NCBI RefSeq assembly: GCF_004028635.1
Contig: NZ_RQJW01000007.1
Span: 248,001 to 312,000, forward strand
Direction: 5' to 3'
DNA length: 64,000 nt
Origin: Streptomyces cyaneus
GTDB lineage: Bacteria > Actinomycetota > Actinomycetes > Streptomycetales > Streptomycetaceae
Numbering within the stretch: position 1 is the stretch's first letter; the number at the start of each line of letters is the position of its first letter. Positions 50,265 to 57,374 of this stretch are shown here, piece after piece. A model generated the notes under the pieces. The model made no database searches, was not told the DNA's origin, and saw nothing but the letters and a program-made list of their open reading frames with translations. The position numbers were made by a program, and so were the translations under genes.

Positions 50265-51620
50265 ATGACCCCTCAGCCAAATCCCGAGATCGGCGCCGCC
50301 GTGAAGGCCGCGGACCGTGCGCATGTCTTTCACTCCTGGTCCGCGCAGGAGCTCATCGACCCGCTCGCCGTCGCCGGCGCGGAGGGGTCGTACTTCTGGG
50401 ACTACGACGGCAGGCGTTACCTCGACTTCACCAGCGGGCTCGTCTTCACCAACATCGGCTACCAGCACCCGAAGGTCGTCGCCGCGATACAGGAGCAGGC
50501 CGCACACCTGACCACCTTCGCGCCCGCCTTCGCCGTCGAGGCGCGTTCGGAGGCGGCGCGGCTGATCGCCGAGCGGACGCCGGGTGACCTGGACAAGATC
50601 TTCTTCACCAACGCCGGCGCGGACGCCGTGGAGCACGCCGTGCGAATGGCGCGGCTGCACACGGGCCGCGCGAAGGTGCTGTCGGCGTACCGCTCGTACC
50701 ACGGTGGCACCCAGCAGGCCGTGAACCTCACCGGCGACCCGCGCCGCTGGGCCTCCGACAGCGCCGCGGCCGGTGTCGTGCACTTCTGGGCGCCCTTCCT
50801 GTACCGCTCCCGCTTCTACGCCGAGACCGAGGAGCAGGAGTGCGCTCGGGCGCTGGAGCACCTGGAGACGACGATCGCCTTCGAGGGGCCGTCGACCGTC
50901 GCCGCGATCATCCTGGAGACGATCCCCGGGACCGCCGGAATCATGGTGCCGCCGGCCGGCTATCTGGCGGGTGTGCGGGAGATCTGCGACAAGTACGGGA
51001 TCGTCTTCGTCCTGGACGAGGTCATGGCGGGGTTCGGGCGGACCGGTGAGTGGTTCGCGGCGGATCTGTTCGACGTGACCCCGGACCTGATGACCTTCGC
51101 GAAGGGCGTGAACTCCGGTTACGTGCCGCTGGGCGGTGTCGCCATCTCCGGGGCCATCGCCGAGACCTTCGCGAAGCGCCCGTACCCCGGTGGTCTCACG
51201 TACTCCGGTCACCCCCTGGCCTGCGCGGCCGCCGTCGCGACGATCAACGTCATGGCCGAGGAGGGCGTCGTCGAGAACGCGGCCCGGCTGGGCGCCGAGG
51301 TGGTCGGGCCGGGGCTGCGCGAGCTGGCCGAGCGGCACCCCTGCGTCGGCGAGGTGCGCGGTGTCGGCATGTTCTGGGCGCTCGAGCTGGTGAAGAACCG
51401 GGAGACCCGCGAGCCGCTGGTGCCGTACAACGCGGTCGGCGAGGCGAACGCCCCCATGACAGCGTTCGGCTCCGCCGCGAAGGCCGCGGGGATCTGGCCG
51501 TTCGTGAACATGAACCGCACCCATGTCGTACCGCCGTGCAACGTGAGCGCGGCCGAGCTGAAGGAGGGCCTGTCAGCGCTGGACGCTGCGCTGGCGGTGG
51601 CGGACGAGTACACGGAGTAG
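50265..51620 (+). CDS. Class III (omega) aminotransferase
   Basis: 451 aa. PLP enzyme: SYFWDYDGRRYLDFTSGLVF start, FFTNAGADAVEHAVRMAR, SAYRSYHGGT, FVLDEVMAGFGRTGEWFAAD (D251 to the pyridine N), and K280 in DLMTFAKGVNSGYVPLGG. It transfers amino groups from beta/gamma-amino compounds or amines to a keto acid; the amine substrate is unknown. ATG at 50265. Transcribed away from the DJ-1/MarR operon and followed by a hairpin. Full length. Confidence 0.92.
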   Translation: MTPQPNPEIGAAVKAADRAHVFHSWSAQELIDPLAVAGAEGSYFWDYDGRRYLDFTSGLVFTNIGYQHPKVVAAIQEQAAHLTTFAPAFAVEARSEAARLIAERTPGDLDKIFFTNAGADAVEHAVRMARLHTGRAKVLSAYRSYHGGTQQAVNLTGDPRRWASDSAAAGVVHFWAPFLYRSRFYAETEEQECARALEHLETTIAFEGPSTVAAIILETIPGTAGIMVPPAGYLAGVREICDKYGIVFVLDEVMAGFGRTGEWFAADLFDVTPDLMTFAKGVNSGYVPLGGVAISGAIAETFAKRPYPGGLTYSGHPLACAAAVATINVMAEEGVVENAARLGAEVVGPGLRELAERHPCVGEVRGVGMFWALELVKNRETREPLVPYNAVGEANAPMTAFGSAAKAAGIWPFVNMNRTHVVPPCNVSAAELKEGLSALDAALAVADEYTE

Positions 51621-51634
51621 GGGGGAGCGGACGA

Positions 51635-51650
51635 AGGGGCGCCGCCCCCT
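51635..51650 (+). terminator. Hairpin after the aminotransferase gene
   Basis: ggggc (51636-51640) pairs with gcccc (51644-51648) over a 3-nt loop, 15 bp past the stop. Confidence 0.4.
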
Positions 51651-51778
51651 GTGCCCCCGGACCTTTGCCCACCCGCCCACCCGTCTCGGTCGGCCAGGAG
51701 GCTGGACTCGAAAAGACCCTGGGGATCCCCCCTTCAGCATCTCCGCTTCCCAGCGCCGGCCGGCTTCATCCAGCGCGT

Positions 51779-51850
51779 CTAGGGCGCGTATCGAGGCGTG
51801 CAGGTGGAGACTGGCGAGGTAGCTGTCGGGAGTCTTGTCGTATCGGGTGT
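51779..51850 (-). mobile_element. Left IS-like end with IS5-type transposase C-terminal remnant
   Basis: Inverted-repeat end ctagggcgcgtatcgag at 51779-51795. Reading the minus strand, the next ~25 codons give TRYDKTPDSYLASLHLHASI, the typical C-terminus of an IS5-family transposase, preceded immediately by a stop codon; no more of the gene remains. The same 17 bp occur inverted at 56357-56373. Confidence 0.65.
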
Positions 51851-51979
51851 CTCACCGTCCCAGTTCCGGCCTCCTGGTACGTCACGCTCTGGGGCGGGTG
51901 AGGCACGTGGAGCCGACGTGAGCCGACCGGTGCACTGATGTCCGGGCGGGGACTCATGGGACATGGCCCGGCACCCGGC

Positions 51980-52642
51980 TCAGGTTCCGGGGAGGATACG
52001 GCGCGTTTCGTAGGCCCACATCGCGATCTCGACCCGATTGCGGGCGCCGAGTTTGGCCATCAGGCTGGCCAGATGCGTCTTCACCGTGCTGAGGCTGATG
52101 TGCAGTGCATCGGCGATCTCGGTGTTGGTCAGCCCGCGAGCGACGGCGAGGAGCACCTGCTCCTCGCGGGCGGTGACGGGGGAGACCGGCTGGGCCACGG
52201 GCCGGCCGGCGGGCAGGTCCGCGAATGCCTGGAGCAGACGGACGGTGACGCTGGGCGCAATGAGCGCCTCACCGCCGGACGCCGACCGTACGGCCTGGGC
52301 CAGAAGGTCTGGTCCCGTGTCCTTGAGGAGGAATCCGCGGGCGCCGGCACGCAGCGCGCCGTAGACGTACTCGTCGAGGTCGAAAGTGGTGATGACGACC
52401 ACGGCCAGCGGGTCGGCGACGCCCGGGCCGGCGACCAACCGGGTGGCCTCGAGCCCGTCGATCACGGGCATGCGGATGTCGAACAGGCAGACGTCGGGGC
52501 GCAGTTCGCGGGCCAGACGTACCGCTTCCTGTCCGTCGGCGGCCTCGCCGACCACCTCGATGCCGGGCTGGGCGTTCAGCATGATCCGCAACCCGGTGCG
52601 GATGATCGTCTGGTCGTCAGCGACGAGGACGCGAATGGACAC
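51980..52642 (-). CDS. LuxR/NarL-family response regulator
   Basis: 220 aa. Receiver domain VSIRVLVADDQTIIRTGLRI with phosphoacceptor D55 in LFDIRMPVIDG and VVVITTFDLDEYVYGALRAG, and an LKD near 103. C-terminal HTH: VTAREEQVLLAVARGLTNTE, IADALHISLSTVKTHLASLM. GTG at 52642 lies inside the kinase 3' end (26-bp overlap), so translation is coupled. Probably controls the divergent MMPL transporter. Confidence 0.92.
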   Translation of the reverse strand: MSIRVLVADDQTIIRTGLRIMLNAQPGIEVVGEAADGQEAVRLARELRPDVCLFDIRMPVIDGLEATRLVAGPGVADPLAVVVITTFDLDEYVYGALRAGARGFLLKDTGPDLLAQAVRSASGGEALIAPSVTVRLLQAFADLPAGRPVAQPVSPVTAREEQVLLAVARGLTNTEIADALHISLSTVKTHLASLMAKLGARNRVEIAMWAYETRRILPGT

Positions 52643-53789
52643 CGCTCTCGCTCCTCGCTCTCGGCAGTTCGGCTTCGACATGCCAGCCCCGGTCGGTACC
52701 CGGGCCGACTCGTAGTGTGCCGCCGAGCAGGGTCGCGCGCTCGCGCAGGCCGGCAAGTCCGTATCCGTCGCGACCCCGGCCGGTGCGCCGGCCGTTGTCG
52801 CGCACGCTCACCCGTACCGTGTGCCGTTCCGCGGCGACCCGAACGACGAGTTCGGTCGCGTCGACCGCATGGCGCAGCGCGTTGGTCACCGACTCCTGCA
52901 CGATCCGGTAGACGGCCGCGTCCACGGCCGGGGGCAGCGCGTCCAGTTCGCCGTCGAGCCCCAGGTCGACCTTGAGGCGACCACCCGGGGTGCGCACCAG
53001 GCGCTCCAGATCCGCGACTCCGGCAGGGGGCGCCAGCTCGGCGCCGACCCCGCGGTCGCGCAGCGCGGCGACCATGGCGCGCATTTCCTCCAGCGTGCGC
53101 GCTCCTTCCTCCTCGACCCCCTCCAGCGCCTCGACGGCGGCGGACGGGTCGGTGCCCGCGAGCACCCGGCCCGCCTGGGCGATGATCACCATGGCCGACA
53201 CGTGGTGGGCCACCGTGTCGTGCAGTTCCCGGGCGAGCTGCTCGCGCTCGCGGGAGCGCACCTGCTCCAACTGCCGCTCGCGAGCGGTCACCCGGAACCG
53301 CACGGCAGCCCCGACCACGCCGGGCAGCAGCAGGAAGACGAAGCCCACGACATTTTCGACGACCGGGGTCTCGTCCGTGACGGAACACAGCGCGCCGGCC
53401 GCGAGGATCACCGCGCCGCCCAGCACGATCTCGCGTCCCGATCCCCACCGGGCCAGCGCGTACACCAGCACGAGCACGACCGCGCCGGTGTACAGGCCGA
53501 CGGGCTCGCGCGGTCCGGCGACGAGCCAGGCCACCTGAAGCAGGATCACCGAGCCGAACGCCAGCGTCACCATCGCCAGCGGGCGGGTCCGGCGCCACAG
53601 GGGCAGCAGGCACAGCCATACGGCGAACACCACCGCCACCGGCCGCCACACGACGTTCTCGCGCAGGGTGGCCTCCAGCGCCACACCGGCAAGGCCCGCG
53701 GCGAGCAGCGCCCAGTCCCGCCGCACCCGGGCGGGCGCGTCGGGCGGCCGGGGTTCGGTCCACAGGGTTCGCAGGTCGTCTCGGAGCAC
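52617..53789 (-). CDS. NarL-type sensor histidine kinase
   Basis: 390 aa. About five hydrophobic segments in the first ~165 residues, then a HisKA_3 region (REREQLARELHDTVAHHVSA, phospho-His in ELHDTVAHH) and a HATPase domain (VQESVTNALRHA, VRDNGRRTGRGRDGYGLAGL). It autophosphorylates and passes phosphate to the overlapping LuxR regulator. The sensor is membrane-embedded with hardly any external loop, typical of kinases that detect membrane or antibiotic stress (inference). GTG at 53789. Confidence 0.9.
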   Translation of the reverse strand: MLRDDLRTLWTEPRPPDAPARVRRDWALLAAGLAGVALEATLRENVVWRPVAVVFAVWLCLLPLWRRTRPLAMVTLAFGSVILLQVAWLVAGPREPVGLYTGAVVLVLVYALARWGSGREIVLGGAVILAAGALCSVTDETPVVENVVGFVFLLLPGVVGAAVRFRVTARERQLEQVRSREREQLARELHDTVAHHVSAMVIIAQAGRVLAGTDPSAAVEALEGVEEEGARTLEEMRAMVAALRDRGVGAELAPPAGVADLERLVRTPGGRLKVDLGLDGELDALPPAVDAAVYRIVQESVTNALRHAVDATELVVRVAAERHTVRVSVRDNGRRTGRGRDGYGLAGLRERATLLGGTLRVGPGTDRGWHVEAELPRARSESGVHSRPRR

Positions 53790-53920
53790 GGTTCTCAGCC
53801 TAGGGACCGCGGCGTGCCGCGCATCGGCCGAAAGGACGGGTCGTCACTCCGCCCCGGGGCCGACGGATCCGCGGCCCGCGGGCCGATGCCGCGGAGCGGC
53901 GTGGCGACGAGCCTCGGCAT

Positions 53921-53946
53921 CGTCGGCCGTACAAGGACGGCCGACG
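53921..53946. promoter_or_regulatory. Perfect 10-bp inverted repeat upstream of the MMPL gene
   Basis: cgtcggccgt (53921-53930) and acggccgacg (53937-53946) with a 6-bp spacer, 18 bp before the MMPL ATG and within the divergent promoter region. Candidate operator or hairpin. Confidence 0.5.
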
Positions 53947-53964
53947 AGGTGGTTGGAGGACCCG

Positions 53965-56235
53965 ATGCTCTCGAAAGCCCTGTTGCGCCTGGGCGCAAGC
54001 GCCGCCCGCCATCCCTGGCGGGTGATCGCGGCATGGCTGATCGCCGCCACGCTCGCCGTCCTCGCCGCCGTCGCCTTCGGCGGGCGGAATGCGGATTCGA
54101 TGACCGCTCCGGGACTGGACTCCCAGCGGGCCGCGGAACTGATCGAGCGGGCCGGCACCGGCCAGGAGGGGATGACCGCCCAAGTGGTCGTCACCCCCCT
54201 CGACGACGGTGCGACGTTCTTCGACGACGACGGCGCGCGCACCGCTCTCACGCGGCTGCGGGCCGAGGTGAAGCGGCTGCCGCACGTGCTCGGCACGAGC
54301 GACCCGGCGGGGGCGCTCGACGCGGGCGGGGACACCGCCGTGCGCGGCGGCCTCGTCTCGGCCGACGGGCGGATCGCGGTCGTCCGGGTGCAGTACCCCG
54401 ACCAGAGCCGGCTGTCGGCCGAAGACCTCGACGCCCTCGTCGATCTCGGCGACCGGCTGCGCGCCGAACTGCCCCTGCGCATCGAGATGGGCGGGAACCT
54501 CTTCTACGCCTTCTCCGACCCCGACGGCGGCGCGAGCGAGCTGATCGGCCTCCTCGCCGCGGCCGCGATCCTGTTCCTGGCGTTCGGTTCGCTCGTCGCC
54601 GCCGCGCTGCCGATCGGCATGGCGGTCTTCGGGCTGACCGTCGGGGTCGCCACGATGACGGTACTGGCGGGGGTGACAGAGGTCCCCACCTTCGCACCGG
54701 TCCTGGGCAGCATGGTCGGGCTCGGAGTGGGCATCGACTACGCGCTGTTCGTGCTCGCCAGGCACCGGGAATACCTCGCGTGCGGGCTCGATCCGCAGGC
54801 GGCGGCCGGACGAGCGGTGGCAACGGCGGGGCGGCCGGTGGTCTTCGCCGGCGGCACCGTCGTCGTGTCGATCCTCGGCCTGGCGGTCGCGAACGTGCCG
54901 TTCATGACGGTGGGCGGGGTTGCCGTCTCGATCGTCGTCCTGACGATGGTGCTCGCGTCGGTGACGCTGCTGCCGGCCTTCCTCGGCGCGGCGGGCCCGC
55001 GGCTGGGCCGGGCCGGCCGGATCGGCCGGGCTCTGCAGACCGGGAAGCTGGGCCGACTCGCACGGCGGCGGGACCCGGCGGCAGGCGCCGCTCCCGCCGC
55101 CGGGTGGCGTCGCTGGATCGGGCACGTCAGCCGGCACCCGGTGCCGTACGCGGTCGGCGCGGCGGGGCTGCTGCTGACCGCGACGCTGCCCGTGCTCGGC
55201 CTGCGCGTCGGCCTGCCCGACGACGGCTCACTGCCCCACAGCCGTACCGAGCGCCGGGCCTACGACCTCGTCGCCGAGGGGTTCGGCCCGGGCACCAACG
55301 GTCCCCTCGTCATCGCCGCGGACCCCACCGGTGATCCGGGAGTGCTGGACCGACTCGTCGGGGCGGTCGCAGCGGATCCGGGCATCGCATCCGTCGCGCC
55401 GACGCACATCGATCGGGCCACCGGCATCGCGACCCTCGTGGTGTTCCCGACCACCAGCCCTCAGGACAAGGCCACGGCCGACACCATCGCCCGGCTGCGC
55501 ACCGACGTGCTGCCCACGGCGATCGGGCACGGCCCGGCCAGGGCCCACGTCGGCGGCGCCGCCGCGAGCCTGTCCGATGTGGGCCAACGCACCAGCCAAC
55601 GCCTGCCGGTGTTCGTCGCCGCCGTGCTGGCGATGTCGTTCCTGCTGCTGATGCTGGTCTTCCGCTCGATACTCGTACCGCTCAAGGCGGTACTGCTGAA
55701 TCTGCTGAGCATCGGCGCGGCCTACGGCATCATGGTCGCGGTCTTCCAGTGGGGCTGGGGAGGCGCACTCATCGGGCTGGAAGCGACGGTTCCGATCGTG
55801 TCGTTCATCCCGATGTTCCTCTTCGCCATCCTGTTCGGCCTGTCGATGGACTACGAGGTGTTCCTCCTCTCCCGCGTACGCGAGGAGTACCTGCGCACCG
55901 GCGACAACGGCACGGCGATCGTTGAGGGCGTCTCGCGCACCGCCCGGATCATCACCTCGGCCGCCCTCATCATGGTGGCGGTCTTCCTGTCCTTCGCCGT
56001 CGCCGAGGACCCCTCCACCAAAATGTTCGGGCTCGGCCTGGCCACCGCGATCTTCATCGACGCCACGGTCGTACGCATGGTGCTGGTACCGGCGACCATG
56101 ACACTCCTCGGCCGGACCAACTGGTGGCTGCCGAAGTGGCTGGACTGGATGCTTCCCCGCGGCCCGGTCGGCACCGACGACACCGACGCGGAATCCACGG
56201 GTGAGGCCCCGCGTCCACGGCTGGTTGACCGTTGA
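53965..56235 (+). CDS. MMPL/RND-type transporter
   Basis: 756 aa. N-terminal ALLRLGASAARHPWRVIAAW plus helix is the classic MMPL opening. There are two blocks of five to six helices separated by extracytoplasmic domains. LGSMVGLGVGIDYALFVLAR and FLFAILFGLSMDYEVFLLSR are the paired proton-relay D-Y motifs of the MMPL half-transporters. A ~50-residue charged loop (LGRLARRRDPAAGAAPAAGW) joins the halves. It exports lipids or drugs using proton flux. ATG at 53965 after ggttggagga. Divergent from the LuxR two-component system that likely controls it; the whole set lies between inverted IS-like ends. Confidence 0.92.
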   Translation: MLSKALLRLGASAARHPWRVIAAWLIAATLAVLAAVAFGGRNADSMTAPGLDSQRAAELIERAGTGQEGMTAQVVVTPLDDGATFFDDDGARTALTRLRAEVKRLPHVLGTSDPAGALDAGGDTAVRGGLVSADGRIAVVRVQYPDQSRLSAEDLDALVDLGDRLRAELPLRIEMGGNLFYAFSDPDGGASELIGLLAAAAILFLAFGSLVAAALPIGMAVFGLTVGVATMTVLAGVTEVPTFAPVLGSMVGLGVGIDYALFVLARHREYLACGLDPQAAAGRAVATAGRPVVFAGGTVVVSILGLAVANVPFMTVGGVAVSIVVLTMVLASVTLLPAFLGAAGPRLGRAGRIGRALQTGKLGRLARRRDPAAGAAPAAGWRRWIGHVSRHPVPYAVGAAGLLLTATLPVLGLRVGLPDDGSLPHSRTERRAYDLVAEGFGPGTNGPLVIAADPTGDPGVLDRLVGAVAADPGIASVAPTHIDRATGIATLVVFPTTSPQDKATADTIARLRTDVLPTAIGHGPARAHVGGAAASLSDVGQRTSQRLPVFVAAVLAMSFLLLMLVFRSILVPLKAVLLNLLSIGAAYGIMVAVFQWGWGGALIGLEATVPIVSFIPMFLFAILFGLSMDYEVFLLSRVREEYLRTGDNGTAIVEGVSRTARIITSAALIMVAVFLSFAVAEDPSTKMFGLGLATAIFIDATVVRMVLVPATMTLLGRTNWWLPKWLDWMLPRGPVGTDDTDAESTGEAPRPRLVDR

Positions 56236-56289
56236 CTCAACTCCTGTCCGCCCTTGGCGTCCGGCACCTCAGCGCGTCACCCAGGGGCA

Positions 56290-56373
56290 TATCGAGTCGT
56301 GATCATCGAGTGGTCCTGGTGAGGTCCTTGATCCAGGTCCCGCAAATTGATCACGACTCGATACGCGCCCTAG
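56290..56373 (+). mobile_element. Right IS-like end
   Basis: ctcgatacgcgccctag at 56357-56373 is the exact inverted copy of 51779-51795, with CTAG at the outer edge of both. The ~65 bp inside it (containing gatcatcgag and ttgatcacga) look like the non-coding end of an IS; no transposase codons are recognisable. Confidence 0.55.
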
Positions 56374-56387
56374 GAGCCTCGCTTCTC

Positions 56388-56557
56388 AACGCCGGCCCAG
56401 GCATTCCAGCCCGTCTGGGGGTGCCCCCTCTGGGGGAGTTTGAGGACGAGGCCCCTTCAGGGCCGAAGCGGGGGTCTGGGGGCCGCAGGCCCCCAGGGGC
56501 GGGGTCGAAGGGGCGGCAGCCCCTACAAGGACGGGAAGGGTAGGGGCGGCGGGGGCG
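56388..56557. repeat. Dispersed intergenic repeat, copy C (inverted)
   Basis: Reverse-complement of copies A and B: ends in acgggaagggtaggggcggc, has the paired aggggctgccgcccctt-type and gggggcctgcggccccc-type hairpins, and gtttgaggacgagg. Lies between the IS end and the GntR operator. Confidence 0.8.
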
Positions 56558-56606
56558 AGAAAAGCGCCCTCCCCCGCAGAAACACCCCCCGGCACCCGAA
56601 CGCGTA

Positions 56607-56644
56607 AGGTGGCGTGCTCGTAGACATATACGTGCACGCCACCT
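56607..56644. promoter_or_regulatory. 38-bp palindromic operator upstream of the GntR gene
   Basis: Outer arms aggtggcgtg (56607-56616) and cacgccacct (56635-56644) are perfectly complementary, and an inner CGTA...TACG (56619-56632) continues the symmetry, giving near-complete dyad symmetry over 38 bp. It is 28 bp before the GntR ATG. Likely autoregulatory site. Confidence 0.7.
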
Positions 56645-56672
56645 CATCGCGACGACGGGAGACGCCCTGACC

Positions 56673-57374
56673 ATGCCCGGCACCGGCAGCAACGGCTCCG
56701 TGACCCGCAGCACCCTGCGGCAGCAGATCGCGGACGCGCTGCGCGACGAGGTGCTGGCCGGGCGGCTGCAGGCAGGCCGGGAGTTCACCGTCAAGGAGAT
56801 CGCCGAGCAGTACGGAGTATCCGCGACCCCGGTACGCGAGGCACTCGTCGACCTCTCGGCGCAGGGCCTCCTCGAGGCCGACCAGCACCGCGGCTTCCGC
56901 GTCCACGAGTACTCCGTCGAGGACTACCGCGGCATCATCGAGGCCCGCGGCCTGGTCACCACCGGCATGTTCCAGGTCCTGGCCAGCGACACCGCCCGCC
57001 ACCGGGACCCCGAGGACCCCCGCGTCCACGCCGCCGTGGTCGGCGTACGCCGCCGTGCCGAGGAGGCGCAGCGCGCCGCCACCGCCGGCGACCTCACCGT
57101 GCTCATCGGCTACGACCTGCGCTTCTGGCGCGAGCTCGGCGCCCTCTTCGGCAACCCCTACCTCGCCGACTTCCTGCACCGGCTGCGCGTGCAGTCCTGG
57201 GTCTGCGCGGTCCAGCATCTGCGCCGCCTGGACGATCTGCGCGGCCACCTGTGGTCCCGGCACACCGACCTGGTCGACGCCCTGATGCGCCGCGACCTGC
57301 CGACGGCCCGCGCGATCATCGCCGCCCACGACGCGGACTCCCTCGCCCTGATCGAGCGGCTGGCGTCCGGATGA
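56673..57374 (+). CDS. GntR-family (FadR/FCD) transcriptional regulator
   Basis: 233 aa. Winged HTH: TLRQQIADALRDEVLAGRLQ, FTVKEIAEQYGVSATPVREA, LVDLSAQGLLEADQHRGFRV. C-terminal helical FCD-type domain with IGYDLRFWRELGALFGNPYL and HTDLVDALMRRDLPTARAII. Usually binds a small acid and metal. ATG at 56673. The stop overlaps the glycosyltransferase ATG (ATGA), so regulator and enzyme are one operon under the palindrome just upstream. Confidence 0.92.
   Translation: MPGTGSNGSVTRSTLRQQIADALRDEVLAGRLQAGREFTVKEIAEQYGVSATPVREALVDLSAQGLLEADQHRGFRVHEYSVEDYRGIIEARGLVTTGMFQVLASDTARHRDPEDPRVHAAVVGVRRRAEEAQRAATAGDLTVLIGYDLRFWRELGALFGNPYLADFLHRLRVQSWVCAVQHLRRLDDLRGHLWSRHTDLVDALMRRDLPTARAIIAAHDADSLALIERLASG

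Larger units (their letters stand above)
51621..51979. other. Intergenic region with terminator and IS remnant
   Basis: About 360 bp. It holds a hairpin after the aminotransferase (51635-51650) and the left IS-like end (51779-51850). The remainder, up to the LuxR regulator stop, shows no gene. Confidence 0.6.
56236..56672. other. Intergenic region with IS end, repeat copy C and GntR operator
   Basis: About 440 bp without a gene. It contains, in order, an IS-like right end, the inverted intergenic repeat and the palindromic operator of the GntR gene. Confidence 0.7.

Noticed and set aside
53668..53964. Upstream extension of the MMPL protein
   Set aside because: Overlaps the divergent kinase gene and lacks hydrophobic or conserved sequence; the family starts at the ATG at 53965.
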